Positions 42,512 to 55,549 of a DNA stretch of 64,000 nt are shown here, one piece after another. The notes below the pieces were generated by a model. The model saw only the letters and a program-made list of their open reading frames with translations. It made no database searches and was not told where the DNA came from. Each line of letters starts with the position of its first letter. The stretch's first letter is position 1. The stretch lies in the NCBI GenBank assembly GCA_028622995.1, contig JAJQJQ010000059.1, forward strand, positions 62,001 to 126,000, in the 5' to 3' direction. Both the position numbers and the translations under genes were made by a program. The DNA is from Panagrolaimus kolymaensis (Eukaryota; Nematoda; Chromadorea; Rhabditida; Panagrolaimidae).

Positions 42512-44485
42512 GCTTCATCGATTTTTTTGTCCCTCGACCAATTAAATGGAAGAGATAAAATCAAAAATTATAAATATTATCAAATTGAAAATATTTAAGA
42601 CTGATTCCATAAAGGATTAGCCATTACAAAATATATGTTTTTCATTTTCTTTGCTTCATCGATTTTTTTGTCCCTCGACCAATTAAATGAATAATGCTAA
42701 AACAAAATATATAGTTATTTTCGAAAAGGAAATATTTGAGACTGATTCCATAAAGGATTGGCCATTACAAAATATATGTTTTTCATTTTCTTTGCTTCAT
42801 CGATTTTTTTGTGCCTCGACCAATTAAATGAATAATGCTAAAACAAAATATATAGTTATTTTCGAAAAGGAAATATTTGAGACTGATTCCATAAAGGATT
42901 GGCCATTACAAAATATATGTTTTTCCTTTTCTTTGCTCCATCGATTTTTTTGTCCCTCGACCAATTAAATGGAAGAGATAAAATCAAAAATTATAAATAT
43001 TATCAAATTGAAAATATTTAAGACTGATTCCATAAAGGATTAGCCATTACAAAATATATGTTTTTCATTTTCTTTGCTTCATCGATTTTTTTGTCCCTCG
43101 ACCAATTAAATGAATAATGCTAAAACAAAATATATAGTTATTTTCGAAAAGGAAATATTTGAGACTGATTCCATAAAGGATTGGCCATTACAAAATATAT
43201 GTTTTTCATTTTCTTTGCTTCATCGATTTTTTTGTGCCTCGACCAATTAAATGAATAATGCTAAAACAAAATATATAGTTATTTTCGAAAAGGAAATATT
43301 TGAGACTGATTCCATAAAGGATTGGCCATTACAAAATATATGTTTTTCATTTTCTTTGCTTCATCGATTTTTTTGTCCCTCGACCAATTAAATGAATAAT
43401 GCTAAAACAAAATATATAGTTATTTTCGAAAAGGAAATATTTGAGACTGATTCCATAAAGGATTGGCCATTACAAAATATATGTTTTTCATTTTCTTTGC
43501 TTCATCGATTTTTTTGTCCCTCGACCAATTAAATGGAAGAGATAAAATCAAAAATTATAAATATTATCAAATTGAAAATATTTAAGACTGATTCCATAAA
43601 GGATTAGCCATTACAAAATATATGTTTTTCATTTTCTTTGCTTCATCGATTTTTTTGTCCCTCGACCAATTAAATGAATAATGCTAAAACAAAATATATA
43701 GTTATTTTCGAAAAGGAAATATTTGAGACTGATTCCATAAAGGATTGGCCATTACAAAATATATGTTTTTCATTTTCTTTGCTTCATCGATTTTTTTGTG
43801 CCTCGACCAATTAAATGAATAATGCTAAAACAAAATATATAGTTATTTTCGAAAAGGAAATATTTGAGACTGATTCCATAAAGGATTGGCCATTACAAAA
43901 TATATGTTTTTCATTTTCTTTGCTCCATCGATTTTTTTGTCCCTCGACCAATTAAATGGAAGAGATAAAATCAAAAATTATAAATATTATCAAATTGAAA
44001 ATATTTAAGACTGATTCCATAAAGGATTAGCCATTACAAAATATATGTTTTTCATTTTCTTTGCTTCATCGATTTTTTTGTGCCTCGACCAATTAAATGA
44101 ATAATGCTAAAACAAAATATATAGTTATTTTCGAAAAGGAAATATTTGAGACTGATTCCATAAAGGATTGGCCATTACAAAATATATGTTTTTCATTTTC
44201 TTTGCTTCATCGATTTTTTTGTGCCTCGACCAATTAAATGAATAATGCTAAAACAAAATATATAGTTATTTTCGAAAAGGAAATATTTGAGACTGATTCC
44301 ATAAAGGATTAGCCATTACAAAATATATGTTTTTCATTTTCTTTGCTTCATCGATTTTTTTGTCCCTCGACCAATTAAATGAATAATGCTAAAACAAAAT
44401 ATATAGTTATTTTCGAAAAGGAAATATTTGAGACTGATTCCATAAAGGATTGGCCATTACAAAATATATGTTTTTCATTTTCTTT
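42512..44485 (+). repeat. 7-mer higher-order repeat, 987 bp, 2 copies
   Basis: Type B monomers have their 'gcttc' or 'gctcc' landmark at 42,512, 42,935, 43,499, 43,922 and 44,486, i.e. spaced 423, 564, 423 and 564 bp (3, 4, 3, 4 monomers). This defines a 987 bp unit of B-A-A-B-A-A-A present twice, 42,512-43,498 and 43,499-44,485. Alternate B monomers (42,935; 43,922; also 44,486) have 'gctcc' for 'gcttc'. The copies differ at a few gcc/tcc and agcc/ggcc markers, so they are older or partly converted. Confidence 0.8.
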
Positions 44486-45930
44486 GCTCCATCGATTTTT
44501 TTGTCCCTCGACCAATTAAATGGAAGAGATAAAATCAAAAATTATAAATATTATCAAATTGAAAATATTTAAGACTGATTCCATAAAGGATTAGCCATTA
44601 CAAAATATATGTTTTTCATTTTCTTTGCTTCATCGATTTTTTTGTCCCTCGACCAATTAAATGGAAGAGATAAAAACAAAATTTATAAATATTATATAAT
44701 TTAAAATATTTGAGACTGGTTCCATAAAGGATTAGCCATTACAAAATATATGTTTTTCATTTTCTTTGCTTCATCGATTTTTTTGTGCCTCGACCAATTA
44801 AATGAATAATGCGAAAACAAAATATATAGTTATTTTCGAAAAGGAAATATTTGAGACTGATTCCATAAAGGATTGGCCATTACAAAATATATGTTTTTCA
44901 TTTTCTTTGCTTCATCGATTTTTTTGTGCCTCGACCAATTAAATGAATAATGCGAAAACAAAATATATAGTTATTTTCGAAAAGGAAATATTTGAGACTG
45001 ATTCCATAAAGGATTAGCCATTACAAAATTTATGTTTTTCATTTTCTTTGCTTCATCGATTTTTTTGTCCCTCGACCAATTAAATGAATAATGCGAAAAC
45101 AAAATATATAGTTATTTTCGAAAAGGAAATATTTGAGACTGATTCCATAAAGGATTAGCCATTACAAAATATATGTTTTTCATTTTCTTTGCTTCATCGA
45201 TTTTTTTGTCCCTCGACCAATTAAATGGAAGAGATAAAAACAAAATTTATAAATATTATATAATTTAAAATATTTGAGACTGGTTCCATAAAGGATTAGC
45301 CATTACAAAATATATGTTTTTCATTTTCTTTGCTTCATCGATTTTTTTGTGCCTCGACCAATTAAATGAATAATGCGAAAACAAAATATATAGTTATTTT
45401 CGAAAAGGAAATATTTGAGACTGATTCCATAAAGGATTAGCCATTACAAAATATATGTTTTTCATTTTCTTTGCTTCATCGATTTTTTTGTGCCTCGACC
45501 AATTAAATGAATAATGCGAAAACAAAATATATAGTTATTTTCGAAAAGGAAATATTTGAGACTGATTCCATAAAGGATTAGCCATTACAAAATATATGTT
45601 TTTCATTTTCTTTGCTTCATCGATTTTTTTGTGCCTCGACCAATTAAATGAATAATGCGAAAACAAAATATATAGTTATTTTCGAAAAGGAAATATTTGA
45701 GACTGATTCCATAAAGGATTAGCCATTACAAAATATATGTTTTTCATTTTCTTTGCTTCATCGATTTTTTTGTCCCTCGACCAATTAAATGAATAATGCG
45801 AAAACAAAATATATAGTTATTTTCGAAAAGGAAATATTTGAGACTGATTCCATAAAGGATTAGCCATTACAAAATATATGTTTTTCATTTTCTTTGCTTC
45901 ATCGATTTTTTTGTCCCTCGCCCAATTAAA
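44486..45930 (+). repeat. B then two D monomers, d-type spacer
   Basis: A B module at 44,523 is followed by a D at 44,664, as B is followed by D at 28,326/28,467 and 31,002/31,143. A second D, without a B in front, is at 45,228. The remainder is subtype d and T7/tccctcg/gcga monomers. All D modules are followed by 'actggttcc'. Confidence 0.8.
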
Positions 45931-48900
45931 TGGAAGAGATAAAATCAAAAATTATAAATATTATCAAATTGAAAATATTTAAGACTGATTCCATAAAGGA
46001 TTAGCCATTACAAAATATATGTTTTTCATTTTCTTTGCTTCATCGATTTTTTTGTGCCTCGACCAATTAAATGAATAATGCGAAAACAAAATATATAGTT
46101 ATTTTCGAAAAGGAAATATTTGAGACTGATTCCATAAAGGATAGGCCATTACAAAATATATGTTTTTCATTTTCTTTGCTTCATCGATTTTTTGTCCCTC
46201 GACCAATTAAATGAATAATGCGAAAACAAAATATATAGTTATTTTCGAAAAGGAAATATTTGAGACTGATTCCATAAAGGATTGGCAATTACAAAATATA
46301 TGTTTTTCATTTTCTTTGCTTCATCGATTTTTTTGTCCCTCGACCAATTAAATGAATAATGCGAAAACAAAATATATAGTTATTTTCGAAAAGGAAATAT
46401 TTGAGACTGATTCCATAAAGGATTAGCCATTACAAAATATATGTTTTTCATTTTCTTTGCTTCATCGATTTTTTTGTGCCTCGACCAATTAAATGAATAA
46501 TGCGAAAACAAAATATATAGTTATTTTCGAAAAGGAAATATTTGAGACTGATTCCATAAAGGATTAGCCATTACAAAATATATGTTTTTCATTTTCTTTG
46601 CTTCATCGATTTTTTTGTCCCTCGACCAATTAAATGAATAATGCGAAAACAAAATATATAGTTATTTTCAAAAAGGAAATATTTGAGACTGATTCCATAA
46701 AGGATTGGCCATTACAAAATATATGTTTTTCATTTTCTTTGCTTCATCGATTTTTTTGTGCCTCGACCAATTAAATGAATAATGCGAAAACAAAATATAT
46801 AGTTATTTTCGAAAAGGAAATATTTGAGGCTGATTCCATAAAGGATTAGCCATTACAAAATATATGTTTTTCATTTTCTTTGCTTCATCGATTTTTTTGT
46901 CCCTCGACCAATTAAATGGAAGAGATAAAATCAAAAATTATAAATATTATCAAATTGAAAATATTTAAGACTGATTCCATAAAGGATTAGCCATTACAAA
47001 ATTTATGTTTTTCATTTTCTTTGCTTCATCGATTTTTTTGTCCCTCGACCAATTAAATGAATAATGCGAAAACAAAATATATAGTTATTTTCGAAAAGGA
47101 AATATTTGAGACTGATTCCATAAAGGATTAGCCATTACAAAATATATGTTTTTCATTTTCTTTGCTTCATCGATTTTTTGTCCCTCGACCAATTAAATGA
47201 ATAATGCGAAAACAAAATATATAGTTATTTTCGAAAAGGAAATATTTGAGACTGATTCCATAAAAGATTGGCAATTACAAAATATATGTTTTTCATTTTC
47301 TTTGCTTCATCGATTTTTTTGTCCCTCGACCAATTAAATGAATAATGCGAAAACAAAATATATAGTTATTTTCGAAAAGGAAATATTTGAGACTGATTCC
47401 ATAAAGGATTAGCCATTACAAAATATATGTTTTTCATTTTCTTTGCTTCATCGATTTTTTTGTCCCTCGACCAATTAAATGAATAATGCGAAAACAAAAT
47501 ATATAGTTATTTTCGAAAAGGAAATATTTGAGACTGATTCCATAAAGGATTAGCCATTACAAAATATATGTTTTTCATTTTCTTTGCTTCATCGATTTTT
47601 TGTCCCTCGACCAATTAAATGAATAATGCTAAAACAAAATATATAGTTATTTTCGAAAAGGAAATATTTGAGACTGATTCCATAAAGGATTAGCCATTAC
47701 AAAATATATGTTTTTCATTTTCTTTGCTTCATCGATTTTTTGTCCCTCGACCAATTAAATGAATAATGCTAAAACAAAATATATAGTTATTTTCGAAAAG
47801 GAAATATTTGAGACTGATTCCATAAAGGATTAGCCATTACAAAATATATGTTTTTCATTTTCTTTGCTTCATCGATTTTTTGTCCCTCGACCAATTAAAT
47901 GAATAATGCTAAAACAAAATATATAGTTATTTTCGAAAAGGAAATATTTGAGACTGATTCCATAAAGGATTAGCCATTACAAAATATATGTTTTTCATTT
48001 TCTTTGCTTCATCGATTTTTTGTCCCTCGACCAATTAAATGAATAATGCTAAAACAAAATATATAGTTATTTTCGAAAAGGAAATATTTGAGACTGATTC
48101 CATAAAGGATTAGCCATTACAAAATATATGTTTTTCATTTTCTTTGCTTCATCGATTTTTTGTCCCTCGACCAATTAAATGAATAATGCTAAAACAAAAT
48201 ATATAGTTATTTTCGAAAAGGAAATATTTGAGACTGATTCCATAAAGGATTAGCCATTACAAAATATATGTTTTTCATTTTCTTTGCTTCATCGATTTTT
48301 TGTCCCTCGACCAATTAAATGAATAATGCGAAAACAAAATATATAGTTATTTTCGAAAAGGAAATATTTGAGACTGATTCCATAAAAGATTGGCAATTAC
48401 AAAATATATGTTTTTCATTTTCTTTGCTTCATCGATTTTTTTGTCCCTCGACCAATTAAATGAATAATGCGAAAACAAAATATATAGTTATTTTCGAAAA
48501 GGAAATATTTGAGACTGATTCCATAAAGGATTAGCCATTACAAAATATATGTTTTTCATTTTCTTTGCTTCATCGATTTTTTGTCCCTCGACCAATTAAA
48601 TGAATAATGCTAAAACAAAATATATAGTTATTTTCGAAAAGGAAATATTTGAGACTGATTCCATAAAGGATTAGCCATTACAAAATATATGTTTTTCATT
48701 TTCTTTGCTTCATCGATTTTTTGTCCCTCGACCAATTAAATGAATAATGCGAAAACAAAATATATAGTTATTTTCGAAAAGGAAATATTTGAGACTGATT
48801 CCATAAAGGATTAGCCATTACAAAATATATGTTTTTCATTTTCTTTGCTTCATCGATTTTTTGTCCCTCGACCAATTAAATGAATAATGCTAAAACAAAA

Positions 48901-51000
48901 TATATAGTTATTTTCGAAAAGGAAATATTTGAGACTGATTCCATAAAGGATTAGCCATTACAAAATATATGTTTTTCATTTTCTTTGCTTCATCGATTTT
49001 TTGTCCCTCGACCAATTAAATGAATAATGCTAAAACAAAATATATAGTTATTTTCGAAAAGGAAATATTTGAGACTGATTCCATAAAGGATTAGCCATTA
49101 CAAAATATATGTTTTTCATTTTCTTTGCTTCATCGATTTTTTGTCCCTCGACCAATTAAATGAATAATGCGAAAACAAAATATATAGTTATTTTCGAAAA
49201 GGAAATATTTGAGACTGATTCCATAAAAGATTGGCAATTACAAAATATATGTTTTTCATTTTCTTTGCTTCATCGATTTTTTTGTCCCTCGACCAATTAA
49301 ATGAATAATGCGAAAACAAAATATATAGTTATTTTCGAAAAGGAAATATTTGAGACTGATTCCATAAAGGATTAGCCATTACAAAATATATGTTTTTCAT
49401 TTTCTTTGCTTCATCGATTTTTTGTCCCTCGACCAATTAAATGAATAATGCTAAAACAAAATATATAGTTATTTTCGAAAAGGAAATATTTGAGGCTGAT
49501 TCCATAAAGGATTAGCCATTACAAAATATATGTTTTTCATTTTCTTTGCTTCATCGATTTTTTTGTCCCTCGACCAATTAAATGGAAGAGATAAAATCAA
49601 AAATTATAAATATTATCAAATTGAAAATATTTAAGACTGATTCCATAAAGGATTAGCCATTACAAAATTTATGTTTTTCATTTTCTTTGCTTCATCGATT
49701 TTTTTGTCCCTCGACCAATTAAATGAATAATGCGAAAACAAAATATATAGTTATTTTCGAAAAGGAAATATTTGAGACTGATTCCATAAAGGATAGGCCA
49801 TTACAAAATATATGTTTTTCATTTTCTTTGCTTCATCGATTTTTTGTCCCTCGACCAATTAAATGAATAATGCGAAAACAAAATATATAGTTATTTTCGA
49901 AAAGGAAATATTTGAGACTGATTCCATAAAAGATTGGCAATTACAAAATATATGTTTTTCATTTTCTTTGCTTCATCGATTTTTTTGTCCCTCGACCAAT
50001 TAAATGAATAATGCGAAAACAAAATATATAGTTATTTTCGAAAAGGAAATATTTGAGACTGATTCCATAAAGGATTAGCCATTACAAAATATATGTTTTT
50101 CATTTTCTTTGCTTCATCGATTTTTTGTCCCTCGACCAATTAAATGAATAATGCTAAAACAAAATATATAGTTATTTTCAAAAAGGAAATATTTGAGACT
50201 GATTCCATAAAGGATTGGCCATTACAAAATATATGTTTTTCATTTTCTTTGCTTCATCGATTTTTTTGTGCCTCGACCAATTAAATGAATAATGCGAAAA
50301 CAAAATATATAGTTATTTTCGAAAAGGAAATATTTGAGACTGATTCCATAAAGGATTAGCCATTACAAAATATATGTTTTTCATTTTCTTTGCTTCATCG
50401 ATTTTTTGTCCCTCGACCAATTAAATGAATAATCCGAAAACAAAATATATAGTTATTTTCGAAAAGGAAATATTTGAGACTGATTCCATAAAGGATTAGC
50501 CATTACAAAATATATGTTTTTCATTTTCTTTGCTTCATCGATTTTTTTGTGCCTCGACCAATTAAATGAATAATGCGAAAACAAAATATATAGTTATTTT
50601 CGAAAAGGAAATATTTGAGACTGATTCCATAAAAGATTGGCAATTACAAAATATATGTTTTTCATTTTCTTTGCTTCATCGATTTTTTTGTCCCTCGACC
50701 AATTAAATGAATAATGCGAAAACAAAATATATAGTTATTTTCGAAAAGGAAATATTTGAGACTGATTCCATAAAGGATTAGCCATTACAAAATATATGTT
50801 TTTCATTTTCTTTGCTTCATCGATTTTTTTGTCCCTCGACCAATTAAATGAATAATGCGAAAACAAAATATATAGTTATTTTCGAAAAGGAAATATTTGA
50901 GACTGATTCCATAAAGGATTAGCCATTACAAAATATATGTTTTTCATTTTCTTTGCTTCATCGATTTTTTTGTGCCTCGACCAATTAAATGAATAATGCG
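45931..51000 (+). repeat. gcga/T6 zone with recurrent 'aaaagattggcaatt' marker
   Basis: This zone is mostly type A with 'gcga', plus B modules at 45,933, 46,919 and 49,585. A rare marker 'taaaagattggcaatt' starts at 47,261, 48,383, 49,224, 49,927 and 50,630, at offsets of 1,122, 841, 703 and 703 bp (8, 6, 5 and 5 monomers). Between the first two, about six subtype a monomers follow each other (47,585-48,300), the purest run of this subtype in the right half of the window. The 'ataggcc' marker is at 46,141 and 49,795. Confidence 0.8.
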
Positions 51001-53530
51001 AAAACAAAATATATAGTTATTTTCGAAAAGGAAAATTTGAGACTGATTCCATAAAGGATTAGCCATTACAAAATATATGTTTTTCATTTTCTTTGCTTCA
51101 TCGATTTTTTTGTCCCTCGACCAATTAAATGGAAGAGATAAAATCAAAAATTATAAATATTATCAAATTGAAAATATTTAAGACTGATTCCATAAAGGAT
51201 TAGCCATTACAAAATTTATGTTTTTCATTTTCTTTGCTTCATCGATTTTTTTGTCCCTCGACCAATTAAATGGAAGAGATAAAATCAAAAATTATAAATA
51301 TTATCAAATTGAAAATATTTGAGACTGATTCCATAAAGGATTAGCCATTACAAAATTTATGTTTTTCATTTTCTTTGCTTCATCGATTTTTTTGTCCCTC
51401 GACCAATTAAATGAATAATGCGAAAACAAAATATATAGTTATTTTCGAAAAGGAAATATTTGAGACTGATTCCATAAAGGATTGGCCATTACAAAATATA
51501 TGTTTTTCATTTTCTTTGCTTCATCGATTTTTTTGTCCCTCGACCAATTAAATGGAAGAGATAAAATCAAAAATTATAAATATTATCAAATTGAAAATAT
51601 TTAAGACTGATTCCATAAAGGATTAGCCATTACAAAATTTATGTTTTTCATTTTCTTTGCTTCATCGATTTTTTTGTCCCTCGACCAATTAAATGAATAA
51701 TGCGAAAACAAAATATATAGTTATTTTCGAAAAGGAAATATTTGAGACTGATTCCATAAAGGATTGGCCATTACAAAATATATGTTTTTCATTTTCTTTG
51801 CTTCATCGATTTTTTTGTCCCTCGACCAATTAAACGAATAATGCGAAAACAAAATATATAGTTATTTTCGAAAAGGAAATATTTGAGACTGATTGCATAA
51901 AGGATTGGCCATTACAAAATATATGTTTTTCATTTTCTTTGCTTCATCGATTTTTTTGTCCCTCGACCAATTAAATGAATAATGCGAAAACAAAATATAT
52001 AGTTATTTTCGAAAAGGAAATATTTGAGACTGATTCCATAAAGGATTAGCCATTACAAAATTTATGTTTTTCATTTTCTTTGCTTCATCGATTTTTTTGT
52101 CCCTCGACCAATTAAATGAATAATGCGAAAACAAAATATATAGTTATTTTCGAAAAGGAAATATTTGAGACTGATTCCATAAAGGATTAGCCATTACAAA
52201 ATTTATGTTTTTTATTTTCTTTGCTTCATCGATTTTTTTGTGCCTCGACCAATTAAATGAATAATGCGAAAACAAAATATATAGTTATTTTCGAAAAGGA
52301 AATATTTGAGACTGATTCCATAAAGGATTAGCCATTACAAAATATATGTTTTTCATTTTCTTTGCTTCATCGATTTTTTTGTCCCTCGACCAATTAAATT
52401 AATAATGCGAAAACAAAATATATAGTTATTTTCGAAAAGGAAATATTTGAGACTGATTCCATAAAGGATTAGCCATTACAAAATTTATGTTTTTCATTTT
52501 CTTTGCTTCATCGATTTTTTGTCCCTCGACCAATTAAATGAATAATGCGAAAACAAAATATATAGTTATTTTCGAAAAGGAAATATTTGAGACTGATTCC
52601 ATAAAGGATTAGCCATTACAAAATATATGTTTTTCATTTTCTTTGCTTCATCGATTTTTTTGTCCCTCGACCAATTAAATGAATAATGCGAAAACAAAAT
52701 ATATAGTTATTTTCGTAAAGGAAATATTTGAGACTGATTCCATAAAGGATTGGCCATTACAAAATATATGTTTTTCATTTTCTTTGCTTCATCGATTTTT
52801 TGTCCCTCGACCAATTAAATGAATAATGCGAAAACAAAATATATAGTTATTTTCGAAAAGGAAATATTTGAGACTGATTCCATAAAGGATTAGCCATTAC
52901 AAAATATATGTTTTTCATTTTCTTTGCTTCATCGATTTTTTGTCCCTCGACCAATTAAATGAATAATGCGAAAACAAAATATATAGTTATTTTCGAAAAG
53001 GAAATATTTGAGACTGATTCCATAAAGGATTAGCCATTACAAAATATATGTTTTTCATTTTCTTTGCTTCATCGATTTTTTTGTCCCTCGCCCAATTAAA
53101 TGGAAGAGATAAAATCAAAAATTATAAATATTATCAAATTGAAAATATTTAAGACTGATTCCATAAAGGATTGGCCATTACAAAATATATGTTTTTCATT
53201 TTCTTTGCTTCATCGATTTTTTTGTGCCTCGACCAATTAAATGAATAATGCGAAAACAAAATATATAGTTATTTTCGAAAAGGAAATATTTGAGACTGAT
53301 TCCATAAAGGATTAGCCATTACAAAATATATGTTTTTCATTTTCTTTGCTTCATCGATTTTTTTGTCCCTCGACCAATTAAATTAATAATGCGAAAACAA
53401 AATATATAGTTATTTTCGAAAAGGAAATATTTGAGACTGATTCCATAAAGGATTAGCCATTACAAAATATATGTTTTTCATTTTCTTTGCTTCATCGATT
53501 TTTTTGTGCCTCGACCAATTAAATGAATAA
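51001..53530 (+). repeat. Zone with adjacent B monomers and gcga/tccctcg monomers
   Basis: B modules start at 51,132, 51,273, 51,555 and 53,103. The first two are in neighbouring monomers, which is rare in this window, and the second ends in 'tttgag' like type A rather than 'tttaag'. A one-base deletion in the preceding A monomer (about 51,029-51,040, 'ggaaaattt' for 'ggaaatattt') is the only module-length change I noticed. Private changes are 'taaacgaataa' near 51,834 and 'gattgcat' near 51,892. Several monomers have 'aaattaataatgcg' from 52,396 on. Confidence 0.8.
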
Positions 53531-55549
53531 TGCGAAAACAAAATATATAGTTATTTTCGAAAAGGAAATATTTGAGACTGATTCCATAAAGGATTAGCCA
53601 TTACAAAATTTATGTTTTTCATTTTCTTTGCTTCATCGATTTTTTTGTGCCTCGACCAATTAAATGAATAATGCGAAAACAAAATATATAGTTATTTTCG
53701 AAAAGGAAATATTTGAGACTGATTCCCTAAAGGATTGGCCATTACAAAATATATGTTTTTCATTTTCTTTGCTTCATCGATTTTTTGTCCCTCGACCAAT
53801 TAAATGAATAATGCGAAAACAAAATATATAGTTATTTTCGAAAAGGAAATATTTGAGACTGATTCCATAAAGGATTAGCCATTACAAAATATATGTTTTT
53901 CATTTTCTTTGCTTCATCGATTTTTTTGTCCCTCGACCAATTAAATTAATAATGCGAAAACAAAATATATAGTTATTTTCGAAAAGGAAATATTTGAGAC
54001 TGATTCCATAAAGGATTAGCCATTACAAAATTTATGTTTTTCATTTTCTTTGCTTCATCGATTTTTTTGTGCCTCGACCAATTAAATGAATAATGCGAAA
54101 ACAAAATATATAGTTATTTTCGAAAAGGAAATATTTGAGACTGATTCCATAAAGGATTAGCCATTACAAAATATATGTTTTTCATTTTCTTTGCTTCATC
54201 GATTTTTTTGTGCCTCGACCAATTAAATGAATAATGCGAAAACAAAATATATAGTTATTTTCGAAAAGGAAATATTTGAGACTGATTCCATAAAGGATTA
54301 GCCATTACAAAATATATGTTTTTCATTTTCTTTGCTTCATCGATTTTTTTGTCCCTCGCCCAATTAAATGGAAGAGATAAAAACAAAATATATAGTTATT
54401 TTCGAAAAGGAAATATTTGAGACTGATTCCATAAAGGATTAGCCATTACAAAATATATGTTTTTCATTTTCTTTGCTTCATCGATTTTTTTGTCCCTCGA
54501 CCAATTAAATTAATAATGCGAAAACAAAATATATAGTTATTTTCGAAAAGGAAATATTTGAGACTGATTCCATAAAGGATTAGCCATTACAAAATTTATG
54601 TTTTTCATTTTCTTTGCTTCATCGATTTTTTGTCCCTCGACCAATTAAATGAATAATGCGAAAACAAAATATATAGTTATTTTCGAAAAGGAAATATTTG
54701 AGACTGATTCCATAAAGGATTAGCCATTACAAAATATATTTTTTTCATTTTCTTTGCTTCATCGATTTTTTTGTCCCTCGACCAATTAAATGAATAATGC
54801 GAAAACAAAATATATAGTTATTTTCGTAAAGGAAATATTTGAGACTGATTCCATAAAGGATTGGCCATTACAAAATATATGTTTTTCATTTTCTTTGCTT
54901 CATCGATTTTTTGTCCCTCGACCAATTAAATGAATAATGCGAAAACAAAATATATAGTTATTTTCGAAAAGGAAATATTTGAGACTGATTCCATAAAGGA
55001 TTAGCCATTACAAAATATATGTTTTTCATTTTCTTTGCTTCATCGATTTTTTTGTCCCTCGACCAATTAAATGAATAATGCGTAAACAAAATATATAGTT
55101 ATTTTCGAAAAGGAAATATTTGAGACTGATTCCATAAAGGATTGGCCATTACAAAATATATGTTTTTCATTTTCTTTGCTTCATCGATTTTTTGTCCCTC
55201 GACCAATTAAATGAATAATGCTAAAACAAAATATATAGTTATTTTCGAAAAGGAAATATTTGAGACTGATTCCATAAAGGATTAGCCATTACAAAATATA
55301 TGTTTTTCATTTTCTTTGCTTCATCGGTTTTTTTGTGCCTCGACCAATTAAATGAATAATGCGAAAACAAAATATATAGTTATTTTCGAAAAGGAAATAT
55401 TTGAGACTGATTCCATAAAGGATTAGCCATTACAAAATATATGTTTTTCATTTTCTTTGCTTCATCGATTTTTTTGTGCCTCGACCAATTAAATGAATAA
55501 TGCGAAAACAAAATATATAGTTATTTTCGAAAAGGAAATATTTGAGACT
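53531..55549 (+). repeat. Block X, copy 1 (offset 4,924 bp)
   Basis: About 14 monomers carry a series of rare markers repeated at exactly 4,924 bp (35 monomers): 'gattccctaa' (53,721 and 58,645), type E module (54,371 and 59,295), 'aaaatatattttttt' (54,731 and 59,655), 'cgtaaagg', 'gcgtaaac' (55,080 and 60,004) and 'tcatcggttt' (55,321 and 60,245). To the left the copies part between a T7 and a T6 monomer. To the right they part at 'ccataaagg' versus 'ccttaaagg'. Confidence 0.85.
54371..54421 (+). repeat. Type E 51 bp module (B start, A remainder), first of 2
   Basis: The first nine or ten bases are those of B and the rest, including ttttcgaaaa, are those of A. The second copy is at 59,295, carried by the block X duplication. 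'cgcccaatt', normally found before some B modules, precedes both. This is the simplest recombinant in the window, with a breakpoint about 10-13 bp into the module. Confidence 0.85.

Noticed and set aside
50944..51147. Minus-strand open reading frame of 67 codons
   Set aside because: It lies fully inside satellite monomers, encodes two shifted readings of the same repeat, starts at TTG and exists only because of a one-base deletion. It is not a gene.
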